Positions 1 through 9,977 of a stretch of 33,358 nt of DNA are shown piece by piece. Position 1 is the stretch's first letter. Each line of letters starts with the position of its first letter. Under the pieces are notes generated by a model. That model was not told the DNA's origin and did not search any database. It saw only the letters and a program-made list of their open reading frames with translations. Position numbers and translations under genes: made by a program. Origin of the DNA: Magnetovibrio sp. (GTDB lineage: Bacteria; Pseudomonadota; Alphaproteobacteria; Rhodospirillales; Casp-alpha2). The DNA is taken from positions 1 through 33,358 of the forward strand of contig PARE01000070.1 of assembly GCA_002709525.1 (NCBI GenBank), in the 5' to 3' direction.

Positions 1-398
1 ACGAAGAGATAGCCATTGTAGATAGTTCGGTTGTTTTGCGGGAAAGCGGGGCAGGCAATAGTGAAGCTCGTGTCCAAGGCGTCCATCAAGGCATCCGCCA
101 CGGGGCCGATATTACCGTCATTAGTAGAATCGAAAGTTGAGCAGTACTTGAAGATGATCTGCTCCGCACCCTGGTCTTGCAGCCACGCAAGCGCGGCTAG
201 GGCATCGGCAACAGCCTGTTCGGCGGGGTTGGTGCGGATTTTCAGCGCTACTACCATGGCACGGGCCTCGCCCGGATCAAAGCCGTTGGCGGGTACGCCG
301 ATCGATTGAATCGTTGGCATGCCTTGTCCGACCAGGGTGTTTGCTAGGTCAGTCGCGCCTGTGAAGTCGTCGGCGATGGCGCCAAGTAGAATGCTCAT
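1..398 (-). CDS. otnK: Four-carbon acid sugar kinase (OtnK/DUF1537 family), N-terminal part; runs off the left edge
   Basis: Own reverse-strand translation from ATG at 398: MSILLGAIADDFTGATDLANTLVGQGMPTIQSIGVP...; the IADDFTGATD N-terminus is typical of DUF1537/OtnK. Open to the window edge, so missing from the ORF track. Lies just downstream of the otnI-like gene. Confidence 0.85.
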   Translation of the reverse strand, partial: MSILLGAIADDFTGATDLANTLVGQGMPTIQSIGVPANGFDPGEARAMVVALKIRTNPAEQAVADALAALAWLQDQGAEQIIFKYCSTFDSTNDGNIGPVADALMDALDTSFTIACPAFPQNNRTIYNGYLF

Positions 399-421
399 GA
401 AAAATCAACCCGTCCCTACCC

Positions 422-1198
422 CTACCGCCACGAATCAAGCCAAGCAAGACCATCGCGTGTTGCGCCGATGGGCATATATTCGCAGCCAATCCATTTATCG
501 TAACTGCTGGCTTCAATGTGCTTGAAGATAAATGGGTAATTGATCTCGCCCTTGTCTGGTTCGTGCCGGCCTTGCACACTAGAAACTTGGATATGGCTGA
601 TATCATTAAGGTAGAGGTCAAAGTTCCGGATCAGGTTACCATTCATGATCTGCACATGGTAAAAATCAAATTGCAGCCCGATGTTAGGCCTGCCGACGGC
701 TTGCACCACGCGTGCTGCATCGAAAATATGGGGTAGGAAGTAGCCGGGCGCATCCTGATTATTAAGCGCTTCCAGAACAATTGTGACCCCGGCATCTGCA
801 CAGAGGTCTGTGGCTTTGGTAAGGTTTTCAACAAAGGTCTCGAACATTTGTTCCGTGGTTGCGCCAGATGGAACAATGCCTGCCATGGCGTGCAGCGTCT
901 TGCAGCCGGTGGCCTCGGCGTAGATGAGCGCCTTCTCCAAGCCGGCATTGAATTCATCCTCGCGCCCGGGTAGCGCACCGAGTCCGCGCTCACCAGCATC
1001 CCAATCTCCTGGCGGCAAATTGAATAGCGCCTGTGTTAATCCATTGTCGCGGACCCGTTGACCGACATCCCGGGCCGGAAAATCATATGGAAAAAGGAAT
1101 TCAACCCCATTGAAACCAGCGTCACGGGCCGCGCCAAAGCGATCCAGAAACGGCACTTCATTGAACATCATGCTCAGATTTGCGGCAAATTTTAGCAT
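422..1198 (-). CDS. otnI: Hydroxypyruvate isomerase / 2-oxo-tetronate isomerase family (OtnI/Hyi-like)
   Basis: MLKFAANLSMMFNEVPFLDRFGAARDAGFNGVEFLFPYDF... with ...VLEALNNQDAPGYFL...QFDFYHVQIMNGNL..., typical TIM-barrel Hyi/OtnI. Internal ATG at 1198 preferred over the ORF-track start at 1270. Adjacent to otnK. Confidence 0.85.
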   Translation of the reverse strand: MLKFAANLSMMFNEVPFLDRFGAARDAGFNGVEFLFPYDFPARDVGQRVRDNGLTQALFNLPPGDWDAGERGLGALPGREDEFNAGLEKALIYAEATGCKTLHAMAGIVPSGATTEQMFETFVENLTKATDLCADAGVTIVLEALNNQDAPGYFLPHIFDAARVVQAVGRPNIGLQFDFYHVQIMNGNLIRNFDLYLNDISHIQVSSVQGRHEPDKGEINYPFIFKHIEASSYDKWIGCEYMPIGATRDGLAWLDSWR

Positions 1199-1412
1199 CG
1201 GCGGAGTGTTCCTCAAATGACCGCCTTGGGCAATTCTTAATGCGATCAGTTCCTCCTTAAAGGTGTACAAAATTAGGAAAACTGTTCGCGGAAAACCAAA
1301 TGTTTTTGCTCGTTGTGTTGGCCAACGTCAACAGCATCTTGGATCTCACCAAGCATGACCTATCAAAACGCATTGCTCAATCTGTTTAGGATGATCCCTT
1401 TAGCCGCGGAAA

Positions 1413-4400
1413 CTACTCCGCCGCGGCGCGATCGTCTGCGCCGGCATGAAACGAGTCCATGAGGGTGCGATGGCGGGTTTTTGCGATCTGGCGGTTTTTC
1501 TCCCAGACATGGCCAAATCCTCGGACCGAAAGGGGAAGCCCGGCGATATCGATGGCAAGTTCGTGGTTCTCGATGTTCAGGCCATTGATCACATGTTGAA
1601 GTGTGGCTATGTACTCATCACGGTGCGCGCGTTCGGCCTTACGCTCTTTTGTCCTACCAAAGATGTCGAAAGGCGTGCCCCGAAGTGATTTCAGGGCCGC
1701 TAAAATCTTAAATGCCTTTAACATATGAGGCCCGTATTCCTTTTTGCGCAGACGGCCTGTGGCCGGATCCCGTTCTGCAAGCAAGGGGGGTGCAAGATGG
1801 AAGGTCACTTCAGCGCCGTCCGCGAACTGGTCGCGAACAGCTTGTTCGAACCGACCGTCGGTGTAGAGGCGCGCTACTTCGTATTCGTCCTTGATTGCCA
1901 TCACTTTGTAGAGCGCCTTGGCGACGGTTTCGCGAAGTGCTGTCGTGCCCGGAGCGACGGCCTCCTCGGCGACGGCGACCTCGGCAATGAGATCTGCATA
2001 GGTCTTCGCGTAGGCGGCGTTGTGGTAGGTGGTCAAATCCATTTCGCGGCGTTCAATGAAAGCCATGTCGCCATTTCTAGCCGCTTCGGGTGTCGGTAAG
2101 GTCGAGTTGGAGGTCGTGGCCAAAACAGCGCGCACAGCGGTTGTGTCATGCGCGGCACGGCGTCCCCACAATAGAGCACGCTTGTTGAATTCGGGTGCGA
2201 CGCCGTTGAGTTCGATAGCCGCATGCAGCGCACTCACCGTTAGCGGCAGCAATCCCTTCTGTAGGGCATATCCGACCAAAAAGAGATTAGCGCCGATTGT
2301 GTCGCCCAAGAGGTCACGCGCTAAAGCGGTTGCTTCGACGAAATTAACCTTGCTGTCGTTTGGCGCCGTTTCCACGCCATCGACAGCAAGGTGGATCGCT
2401 TTGTGCAGGCGACGCTCAGGGAAATTCAAATCTGGGTTGCGGGTGAAATCTGCTGTCATCGATTTCTGACCGTTGACGACTGCGTGTGTACGGCCAGCCT
2501 GCAATTTCGAGAGTGTCTCATAGCTGCCGCTGGTGACCATATCACAGCCCAACAAAGCGTTCGCACCACCGGCGGCAATACGTACGGCGTGGAGTTGTTC
2601 CGGATCGTCACAGATCCGCACATGGCTATATACCGCTCCGTTTTTTTGAGCTAAGCCCGCCATGTCGAGAACCGTCACGCCCTTTTCCATCATGTGCGCG
2701 GCCATAGCTAATAACGCTGATATCGTAACGACCCCCGTGCCGCCGACGCCGGCGATCACGATCGAATATGGAACCGCTGACTCCGCCACAGGGGCGTCCG
2801 GGAGAGCTGGGAACGGTATTTCTCTCGCGCCATCGGCTGCGGATTTGGGTTTTCGAGGCTCCGCGCCGTGTACTGTCACAAAGCTGGGACAGAAACCTTC
2901 GATACAGGTGAAGTCCTTGTTGCAGGCGGATTGGTCGATGGCGCGTTTGCGGCCCAATTCCGTCTCCTTCGGCGTTATGGATACACAGTTCGAGGCGGTG
3001 CCGCAATCGCCGCAGCCTTCGCATACAAGCTCATTAATGAACGCTCGTTTCGCCGGATTTGGGAAGGTGCCTCTTTTTCGCCGGCGGCGTTTCTCCGCGG
3101 CGCAGGTCTGATCGTAAATAATTACTGAAACGCCCAGCCTCTCCCTAAAATCGCGCTGTAGAGAGTCCAGATCGCGCCGGTGATGAAAGGTAACACCCGA
3201 TGCCCATTGCGTGCCAATGGGATACTTATCCGGCTCGTCAGAAGCGAGGGCAATGTGTTTGACACCTTCCGCTGCCATTTGGCGTGTGATTATGGCGGGG
3301 TTTAGTGGCCCGTCCATGGTTTGACCGCCGGTCATGGCGACGGCATCATTGTAAAGTATTTTGTAGGTAATGTTGACGCCGGACGCGACAGCTGCGCGGA
3401 TGGCCAGGATGCCCGAGTGAAAATAAGTACCGTCGCCAATATTGACGAACATGTGATCGCGGTTGGTGAATGGTGCCTGACCGATCCAATTGGTGCCCTC
3501 GGCGCCCATATGGGTAAAGGTTTCAGTCTCGCGGTCCATCCAGATGGCCATGTAGTGGCAGCCAATGCCGGCGGCTGCCTTGGATCCGTCAGGAACCTTT
3601 GTCGATGAGTTGTGAGGGCAACCGGAGCAGAAATAGGGGATGCGTGTGATATCTGTATCTAATTTCTCCAGATTATCCTCCTTGTCATTCAAAAAGCCGA
3701 GGCGCGAAATGATTGAATCCGATGTGCCGTAACTGCGGAGGCGGCTAGCGATTACCCTGGCAACCCGAGCGGGTGTTAGCTCACCGGCGCTTGGCAAGAT
3801 CCACTCGCCGGATTCGTCAAACTTTCCGATGACCTTTGGGCGAATATTGTTGTGCCAGTTGAAAAGTTGCTCTTTCACCTGGTTCTCGATGACGGCGCGC
3901 TTTTCCTCGACGATCAGCACCTCGTCGAGGCCTTCGCAGAAATTACGGATGATTTCTTTTTCCAGTGGCCACGGCATGCCGATCTTGAGCAACCGGAGCC
4001 CTAGCCGATCTGCTTCCACGGCGTCGATACCCAAATCGTCCAGCGCTTGTAGAGTGTCGAGGTAGGATTTGCCTGTGGAGATTATCCCAAAATGCGGCTT
4101 CGCGCTGTCCATTGTAATCTTGTTAATGTCGTTAGCGCGGGCGAACGCGAGTGCCGCGTATATCTTGTACTTGTGTAGGCGCATTTCCGCATCCATTGGC
4201 TGGTCGGGCCAACGGATGTGAAGCCCATCGTGAGGCATTTCAAAATCTATGGGGGTGACGATTTTGATGCGGTGAGGATCTACGGCGACTGAGGCGGAAC
4301 TGTCGACGTTGTCGGTGATGCATTTCATGCCCACCCAGCAACCAGAATAGCGGGACATGGCCCAGCCCAGGATGCCATAATCCAAAACTTCCTGAGTGTT

Positions 4401-4925
4401 GGCGGGATGAAGGAAGGGGATTTGCGCGTCTATCAGCGCGTGTTCCGACTGGCTCGGTACTGTTGAGGATTTACACGACGGATCGTCGCCGGCCAATGCC
4501 AGTACGCCACCATTGGGGGACGTTCCCGCCATGTTGGCATGCCGAAATACGTCGCCCGAACGATCGACGCCTGGGCCCTTGCCGTACCACATGCCGTACA
4601 CGCCATCGTACTTGGCAAGATCTTCATCAAGGTTGGCCTGTTGCGAACCCCAGATGGCCGTGGCGGCCAAGTCCTCATTCACGCCTGGATGAAATTTGAC
4701 GTGATGCGTGTTCAAATGCCTTGCGGCGGCTGCGAACTCCTTGTCCATGCCGCCAAGTGGGGAGCCTCTGTAGCCGGTGACGTATCCTGCCGTATTCAGG
4801 CCAGAGGCTAGATCACGGCGACGCTGCATCAGTGTAAGGCGGACAAGCGCCTGAGTTCCGTTCAGATAGATGCGGCCATCTTCCTTGGTGTACTTATCGT
4901 CCAGCGAGACCTTAAGCAGTGTCAT
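1413..4925 (-). CDS. Indolepyruvate ferredoxin oxidoreductase, fused alpha/beta-type 1170-aa protein
   Basis: N-terminal GYRGSPLGGMDKEF, ThDP region GAEGTNWIGQAPFT...NIGDGTYFHSG, Fe-S cysteine clusters CEGCGDCGTASNC...CNKDFTCIEGFCPSF, then IAGVGGTGVVTISALLAMAA (gamma-type domain). SD GGAGGGA before ATG at 4925. Confidence 0.92.
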   Translation of the reverse strand: MTLLKVSLDDKYTKEDGRIYLNGTQALVRLTLMQRRRDLASGLNTAGYVTGYRGSPLGGMDKEFAAAARHLNTHHVKFHPGVNEDLAATAIWGSQQANLDEDLAKYDGVYGMWYGKGPGVDRSGDVFRHANMAGTSPNGGVLALAGDDPSCKSSTVPSQSEHALIDAQIPFLHPANTQEVLDYGILGWAMSRYSGCWVGMKCITDNVDSSASVAVDPHRIKIVTPIDFEMPHDGLHIRWPDQPMDAEMRLHKYKIYAALAFARANDINKITMDSAKPHFGIISTGKSYLDTLQALDDLGIDAVEADRLGLRLLKIGMPWPLEKEIIRNFCEGLDEVLIVEEKRAVIENQVKEQLFNWHNNIRPKVIGKFDESGEWILPSAGELTPARVARVIASRLRSYGTSDSIISRLGFLNDKEDNLEKLDTDITRIPYFCSGCPHNSSTKVPDGSKAAAGIGCHYMAIWMDRETETFTHMGAEGTNWIGQAPFTNRDHMFVNIGDGTYFHSGILAIRAAVASGVNITYKILYNDAVAMTGGQTMDGPLNPAIITRQMAAEGVKHIALASDEPDKYPIGTQWASGVTFHHRRDLDSLQRDFRERLGVSVIIYDQTCAAEKRRRRKRGTFPNPAKRAFINELVCEGCGDCGTASNCVSITPKETELGRKRAIDQSACNKDFTCIEGFCPSFVTVHGAEPRKPKSAADGAREIPFPALPDAPVAESAVPYSIVIAGVGGTGVVTISALLAMAAHMMEKGVTVLDMAGLAQKNGAVYSHVRICDDPEQLHAVRIAAGGANALLGCDMVTSGSYETLSKLQAGRTHAVVNGQKSMTADFTRNPDLNFPERRLHKAIHLAVDGVETAPNDSKVNFVEATALARDLLGDTIGANLFLVGYALQKGLLPLTVSALHAAIELNGVAPEFNKRALLWGRRAAHDTTAVRAVLATTSNSTLPTPEAARNGDMAFIERREMDLTTYHNAAYAKTYADLIAEVAVAEEAVAPGTTALRETVAKALYKVMAIKDEYEVARLYTDGRFEQAVRDQFADGAEVTFHLAPPLLAERDPATGRLRKKEYGPHMLKAFKILAALKSLRGTPFDIFGRTKERKAERAHRDEYIATLQHVINGLNIENHELAIDIAGLPLSVRGFGHVWEKNRQIAKTRHRTLMDSFHAGADDRAAAE

Positions 4926-5188
4926 ATTCCCTCCTCCCTAAAATGTAGTATGCGGGTGTGAGTTGGACAATCGGCTCGCGTGTCATTCCTTGAAATTCTT
5001 TGGGCTCATTCGGGCTGCCATCTCTTTTTTGATTTTCTCCCATGCTATCTTATGAAAGAAAGTTTCAAGTTGGATGACTAAATTTGGGCCGATCTTTGGA
5101 CATTTCGCTTTACGATATGAATCTAGCGGGTGCTTTTTATCGATGAACAGGCTATAGGGAAACCGGCTTTAAAAAAGTGGGAGTCTCC

Positions 5189-6169
5189 ATGTCCGTCTTG
5201 ATTACTGGAGTTGCTGGATTCATAGGGTTCCACCTCGCCGAAACCTTGTTGGATCTGGGTCGAAAGGTCGTTGGAGTCGACAATCTGAATGACTATTACG
5301 ATCCGACATTGAAGGACGCACGTCTGGCTCGCCTTAGAGGCCGTGACGGCTTTGTGTTTCACAAATTGGATGTATCGGACCGGGCTAAGGTCGAGACACT
5401 CGCTGCCGAGTACCAGGACCTGACTGGCATTGTCCATTTGGCGGCGCAGGCGGGCGTTCGCTATTCATTAGTGAACCCGTACGCCTATACACAGGCGAAT
5501 GTGGAAGCGCACTTGGTTCTCCTGGAGGCGGCGCGACGGCTGCCTGCCTTGAAGCACTTTGTTTATGCGTCGTCATCGTCGGTCTATGGTGCTAACACGC
5601 ATATGCCGTTCTCCGTCGGTGACCGGACGGATAACCCTGTGTCTCTATATGGCGCTACCAAGAAGACGATGGAGGTGATGAGTGAATCTTATGCTCGCAT
5701 GTGGGGGCTGCCTTTGACGGGTTTGCGGTTTTTTACAGTCTACGGCCCGTGGGGACGACCAGACATGGCAGCGTTTATTTTTCTGAGGAAGATCCTCGCA
5801 GGTGAGGCCATTCCGGTCTTTAATAACGGCGATATGCAACGCGACTTCACCTATGTGGATGACATTGTCGCAGGTGTCGTGGCTTGTCTTGACCAGCCGC
5901 CCGAGGCAAGTGACGACGCGCCATCGCATCGGATTTACAACATAGGCAACAATAATTCTGAATTCCTAATGCGTTTTATCTCGATTATCGAAGAGACCAT
6001 AGGGATCAAAGCAGAAATTGAGTTCTTGCCTATGCAGCCTGGAGACGTGAAGGCAACTTACGCCGATATCGAGGCGACGACGCGGGACTTCGGGTTCGTG
6101 CCATCGACCCCAATTGATGTGGGTTTGCCTAAAGTGATCAAGTGGTATCGCGATTACTACGGTGTTTAG
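5189..6169 (+). CDS. NAD-dependent epimerase/dehydratase, UDP-glucuronate 4-epimerase-like (CapI type)
   Basis: MSVLITGVAGFIGFHLAETLLDLG (Rossmann GxxGxxG), DNLNDYYDPTLK, YGATKKTMEVM (YxxxK), RFFTVYGPWGRPDMA. ATG at 5189 chosen over the upstream start at 5177. Confidence 0.9.
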   Translation: MSVLITGVAGFIGFHLAETLLDLGRKVVGVDNLNDYYDPTLKDARLARLRGRDGFVFHKLDVSDRAKVETLAAEYQDLTGIVHLAAQAGVRYSLVNPYAYTQANVEAHLVLLEAARRLPALKHFVYASSSSVYGANTHMPFSVGDRTDNPVSLYGATKKTMEVMSESYARMWGLPLTGLRFFTVYGPWGRPDMAAFIFLRKILAGEAIPVFNNGDMQRDFTYVDDIVAGVVACLDQPPEASDDAPSHRIYNIGNNNSEFLMRFISIIEETIGIKAEIEFLPMQPGDVKATYADIEATTRDFGFVPSTPIDVGLPKVIKWYRDYYGV

Positions 6170-6172
6170 GTC

Positions 6173-7066
6173 ATGAATGGTGTCCCATTCCGGGATGTAT
6201 TTTGGTTGATCACTCTCGCGCTGGTATGGGGGTCTTCTTTCGCTGCTATTAAGATCGCCGTGGAAACAATGCCACCCATGACCATGGTCGCCGTTCGGAC
6301 AGTCATCGCACTGTGTATGCTGCTGCCCATCATGATTGCCCAAGGTGCAGCCCTGCCTAGGGACATAAAAAGTTGGTATATGGGCGTTGTTTTGGCTGTG
6401 TTCGGATTGGCGCTGCCTTTCTTCCTTATTGGCTGGGGCGAGAAACGGGTGGAAAGTGGACAGGCGGCCATTCTGATGGCGGTCATGCCCATCGCGACCA
6501 TCGCCCTGGCTCATTTTTTCGCACGTGGCGATCAGTTTCACTGGCGCAAACTGGTTGGTATTCTTCTTGGGTTTTTTGGGGTTCTGGTCCTAGTTGGTCC
6601 GGAGGCGCTCAAGGGTCTGGGTGGCCAAATTTGGCATCAACTGGCAATCGCCGGTGCCGCAATTTGTTACGCGATCAATGCGATTGTCACGAGAAACCTG
6701 CCGTCTGGCGGGACGTTAATTGGGCGGGCTGTTATGGTCATGACATGCGGTGTGGCGATCTCGCTACCTTCAGCGATACTGCTCGATGGCGCTACAGCCG
6801 TGTTCGATGCAAGTGCGGAAAGTATTTGGATAACGCTGTATATGGGTGTGTTGCCGACAGGGTTAGCTACACTGATTTATTTTTATATTGTCGAGGCCCA
6901 GGGCCCGTCATTTTTTTCTTTCGTCAATTACCTGAACCCCGTATTTGGCGTTTTGTGGGGGGCATTTCTATTGAGCGAGATCGTGCATCTGGATGCTGTT
7001 CTGGCACTGGTCGCCATTCTCATTGGGGTTGCCATATCTAGCTGGGCGCCAAAAATGAAGCTCTGA
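6173..7066 (+). CDS. EamA/DMT-family inner-membrane transporter
   Basis: 297 aa, about ten hydrophobic segments, N-terminal LALVWGSSFAAIKIAVETMPPMTMVAVR and internal repeat IAGAAICYAINAIVTRNLP...NPVFGVLWGAFLLSE, typical of EamA. Confidence 0.9.
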   Translation: MNGVPFRDVFWLITLALVWGSSFAAIKIAVETMPPMTMVAVRTVIALCMLLPIMIAQGAALPRDIKSWYMGVVLAVFGLALPFFLIGWGEKRVESGQAAILMAVMPIATIALAHFFARGDQFHWRKLVGILLGFFGVLVLVGPEALKGLGGQIWHQLAIAGAAICYAINAIVTRNLPSGGTLIGRAVMVMTCGVAISLPSAILLDGATAVFDASAESIWITLYMGVLPTGLATLIYFYIVEAQGPSFFSFVNYLNPVFGVLWGAFLLSEIVHLDAVLALVAILIGVAISSWAPKMKL

Positions 7067-7087
7067 CCCGCGAAACAGGAGAATTGA

Positions 7088-8017
7088 TTGAACATCGTGT
7101 TAAAAGTCGGCGGCAGCCGGGCATCGTGGTGGAAACAGCATTTGTCTACCTTGTTGTCTGAAGCCACGGTTTACTTAGCTAACGAGGAAATGAACCGCGA
7201 TGACATAGACTACGCTGTTGTTTGGAAGCCGGAGCCGGGATGGCTTAGAACCTTCGAGAACCTGAAATGCATCGTCTCAATTGGGGCCGGTATCGATCAT
7301 GTTCTTTGTGATCCAGAGCTACCGGTTCACTTGCCAATCATCCGCACTACGAGCCCGGACCTTACAGTGCGTATGCGAGAATACGTGACCTTGCATGTGC
7401 TGCGTTTGCATCGACGCCTGCCGGAGATCGTTGCCGCGCAGTCGGCTCGGGAGTGGCGCCAGATAATTGAACCACCGGCCCATGAGCGGCGGGTTGGGAT
7501 CATGGGATTGGGTAACCTGGGTGCGGATTGTGCGGTGACCCTTGCGGCGATTGGCTTCGACGTAGCTGGCTGGGCACGCTCGGAGAAAACTATCGACCAG
7601 GTTGCATGCTTCGCAGGTGAAGCGACACGAAATGCTTTTCTTGCACGATCCGATATTCTGGTTTGCATGCTGCCGCTGACGCCAGAAACGGAAGGTATTT
7701 TGAACGCGGATCTGTTCGACCGGTTGCCCGACGGGGCAGCGGTTATTAACGTTGCCCGAGGCCAGCATCTGGTTAATGAAGATCTGCTAGCGGCCCTGGA
7801 CCGCGGAAAGGTGCGCGGTGCAACTCTTGATGTGTTCCATGTGGAACCATTACCGATTGACCATGCTTTCTGGGATCACCCGAACGTCTTGGTGACGCCG
7901 CATATCGCGAGTCTTATCGACCCCATTGCAGGTGGAGAACGGATCGCCGAAAACATCAAAAAGTTTGATGCGGGTGAGCTCATTGCCGATCTGGTTCCTC
8001 AGGGCCGGGGATACTGA
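7088..8017 (+). CDS. D-2-hydroxyacid dehydrogenase, glyoxylate/hydroxypyruvate reductase A (GhrA)-like
   Basis: GIMGLGNLGADCAVTLAAIGFDVAGWARS, INVARGQHLVNEDLLAALD, ATLDVFHVEPLP...HPNVLVTPHIAS. TTG start at 7088 with AGGAG upstream. Confidence 0.85.
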   Translation: MNIVLKVGGSRASWWKQHLSTLLSEATVYLANEEMNRDDIDYAVVWKPEPGWLRTFENLKCIVSIGAGIDHVLCDPELPVHLPIIRTTSPDLTVRMREYVTLHVLRLHRRLPEIVAAQSAREWRQIIEPPAHERRVGIMGLGNLGADCAVTLAAIGFDVAGWARSEKTIDQVACFAGEATRNAFLARSDILVCMLPLTPETEGILNADLFDRLPDGAAVINVARGQHLVNEDLLAALDRGKVRGATLDVFHVEPLPIDHAFWDHPNVLVTPHIASLIDPIAGGERIAENIKKFDAGELIADLVPQGRGY

Positions 8018-8027
8018 AAGATCTTGT

Positions 8028-9620
8028 CTAAGCCCGAACGCTGACCCGGCCAGAGACATTTTCTTCCAAGTGAAACGGTTGCTCGGCGATAGCACCGGCG
8101 ACTGGGTTGGCTTTGTCGCCACAACCTTGGGTGTGGCCGCTCGCTGGGTCGCGGAAGACGCCGGACGGACAGGAATAGAGCTTGGGGAACACAAGGTTCT
8201 GGGCGACCTCAAGATTGAAGGAACTTTCCAGGGCGGCTAGCACTTCTTCGCCAGCGGCCGGATCAACCCGTATCGATGCCCGCCCGCCGGCGTCGATCCG
8301 CGGTGTGTTGAAGGCCTCTTCCAAGGACATGCCGTAATCCAGCATAAAGGCGGCCACCTGCATGGTGCAGGGGACTATTTGGTTGGCCCCTGATGCGCCC
8401 ACCGCGAAGATCGCTTCGTCGTCACGGACGCAGACCATGGGGCACATGTTGGACGCATTGATGCGTTTCCCGCCCGCCATGGAGGTCGGATAACCGGGCC
8501 GTGGGTCGAAATAGGAAACAGCGTTGTTCATGAGGACGCCCGACGATGGCAGCACCACTTTAGACCCGAAACGGTTCAGCAGCGTGTATGTAAGAGCGAC
8601 CATATTGCCCTCTGCGTCCACGGCACTCATGTGAGAGGTGCTGCCGGTCTCCGGGAGGCGGCCAAGCCGGCGGTCATGATTATGAAACGCCTGGTTCAGG
8701 GCTCTCGCATAAATTTCGTAGGAATGGGCGCCAAACGGCCGCGATAGGTCCAAGTGTTCGGTGACGAAATTTAGCGCTTCGCCCAGGCGTTGGCCGCCGC
8801 TAGTTTCGCTTGGGGTGTATAGGGTCGCGCCACGGTGATCGTGTACCAGTGGCGTAAGAACCTGTGGACGGTACGCGGCAAAGTCTTCGACGGTTATGCG
8901 GCTGCCACCTTCTTGCAGATCCGCTGCCATGGCTGTTGCGATCGCACCTTTGTAGAAGGCGTCCGGTCCTTCGTCGGCAAGCATCCGCAGGCTCGCTCCG
9001 AGATTGCCAAGGTTGAGAAATTGTTCTGGTTGTGCTGGCGCCCCGCCCGGCAGATAAACCGCTGCACTAGCCGGGAACCGTGCGAGTTCGCCAGCCTCCA
9101 GGCCGATTTGTAGTGTAGCGAACCAGTCTACGGGCAAGCCTCGCTCTGCCAACTGGATCGCCGGCGAAAGCAAAGAGTCGAAACCAAGACGGCCATGTGC
9201 AAGGGCCGCCGCCGACAGGCCCGCTACGGCGCCGGGAACGGAGATCGATTTATAACCGACAACATTGGCGTTTCCGGAAACCCCCGGAAAGCCCATGATG
9301 GCGTTCGGAACACTGGGGTCCAGGGGATAGTCGGCGATGTCAATGGCGTCAGGCAAGGTCCCTTGAAAATCGATTGCGACGGCGCGTCTTTCGTTGGCTA
9401 ACCAGATCACAATATACCCGCTGCCACCCATGCCGCACATCCACGGCTCCACGGCGTTCAATGCGAAGGCGCAGGCAATGGCGGCATCAATAGCGTTTCC
9501 GCCTCGCGACAAGGCATCTGCACCGGCCGCCGCTGACATCCAGTTTTGCGCAGCAACGATCCCTCGCTCTGAGGAAACCGCTCGCTTGCTGACCTGCCAT
9601 TGTTCGACATTACGGTTCAT
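8028..9620 (-). CDS. Gamma-glutamyltransferase family Ntn-hydrolase (substrate not determined)
   Basis: GIVAAQNWMSAAAGADALSRGGNAIDAAIACAFALNAVEPWMCGMGGSGYIVIW; putative processing site STSHMSAVDAEGN; SSGVLMNNAVSYFDP. ATG at 9620 preceded by SD AAGGAG. Confidence 0.88.
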   Translation of the reverse strand: MNRNVEQWQVSKRAVSSERGIVAAQNWMSAAAGADALSRGGNAIDAAIACAFALNAVEPWMCGMGGSGYIVIWLANERRAVAIDFQGTLPDAIDIADYPLDPSVPNAIMGFPGVSGNANVVGYKSISVPGAVAGLSAAALAHGRLGFDSLLSPAIQLAERGLPVDWFATLQIGLEAGELARFPASAAVYLPGGAPAQPEQFLNLGNLGASLRMLADEGPDAFYKGAIATAMAADLQEGGSRITVEDFAAYRPQVLTPLVHDHRGATLYTPSETSGGQRLGEALNFVTEHLDLSRPFGAHSYEIYARALNQAFHNHDRRLGRLPETGSTSHMSAVDAEGNMVALTYTLLNRFGSKVVLPSSGVLMNNAVSYFDPRPGYPTSMAGGKRINASNMCPMVCVRDDEAIFAVGASGANQIVPCTMQVAAFMLDYGMSLEEAFNTPRIDAGGRASIRVDPAAGEEVLAALESSFNLEVAQNLVFPKLYSCPSGVFRDPASGHTQGCGDKANPVAGAIAEQPFHLEENVSGRVSVRA

Positions 9621-9977
9621 TTTTGGCTCCTTGCTGTCGACATAGTGCACTGTGTTTTATCGCGATCACCTGTAGATGCAATCCGATGTTTCTATTGCAC
9701 GGAGGACACAAAGTGGTGGCTTTATATTGATTGAGGTCTCATCGGCCTCTCTAATCTAGGCGGGTTGGCATTGGTGCCTTTGCTGCTCTAGTAGCGTTCT
9801 AAATGGAACTCTTGCCTCGCACCACTGACTTACGGAATATACTGAATGTGTTCGTTAGTTCGTATTCCCGGATTTTGGCACGGATGTTATAACAAACGTG
9901 CTGGATAATCTGCGTCAGGGTCGACCTCAAAGCCAAGTGCCAAATTCATGGTTGAGGCATTGTGAGAGGATATAGAT

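Noticed and set aside
2029-3128. Forward-strand ORFs antisense to the indolepyruvate oxidoreductase (e.g. 2029..2469, 2662..3111)
   Set aside because: Low-complexity shadow ORFs opposite a well-supported long CDS with clear domain motifs.
8028-9620. Calling the reverse-strand GGT-family gene hpxW
   Set aside because: It is outside the all operon, on the other strand, and its residues around the putative nucleophile differ; the coupled copy at 21297 is the better candidate.
9834-9868. Short inverted repeat GGAATA...TATTCC and direct repeat GTTCGT-TA-GTTCGT upstream of the DadA-like gene
   Set aside because: Arms of six bases in ~330 bp intergenic DNA are expected by chance; kept only as a note.
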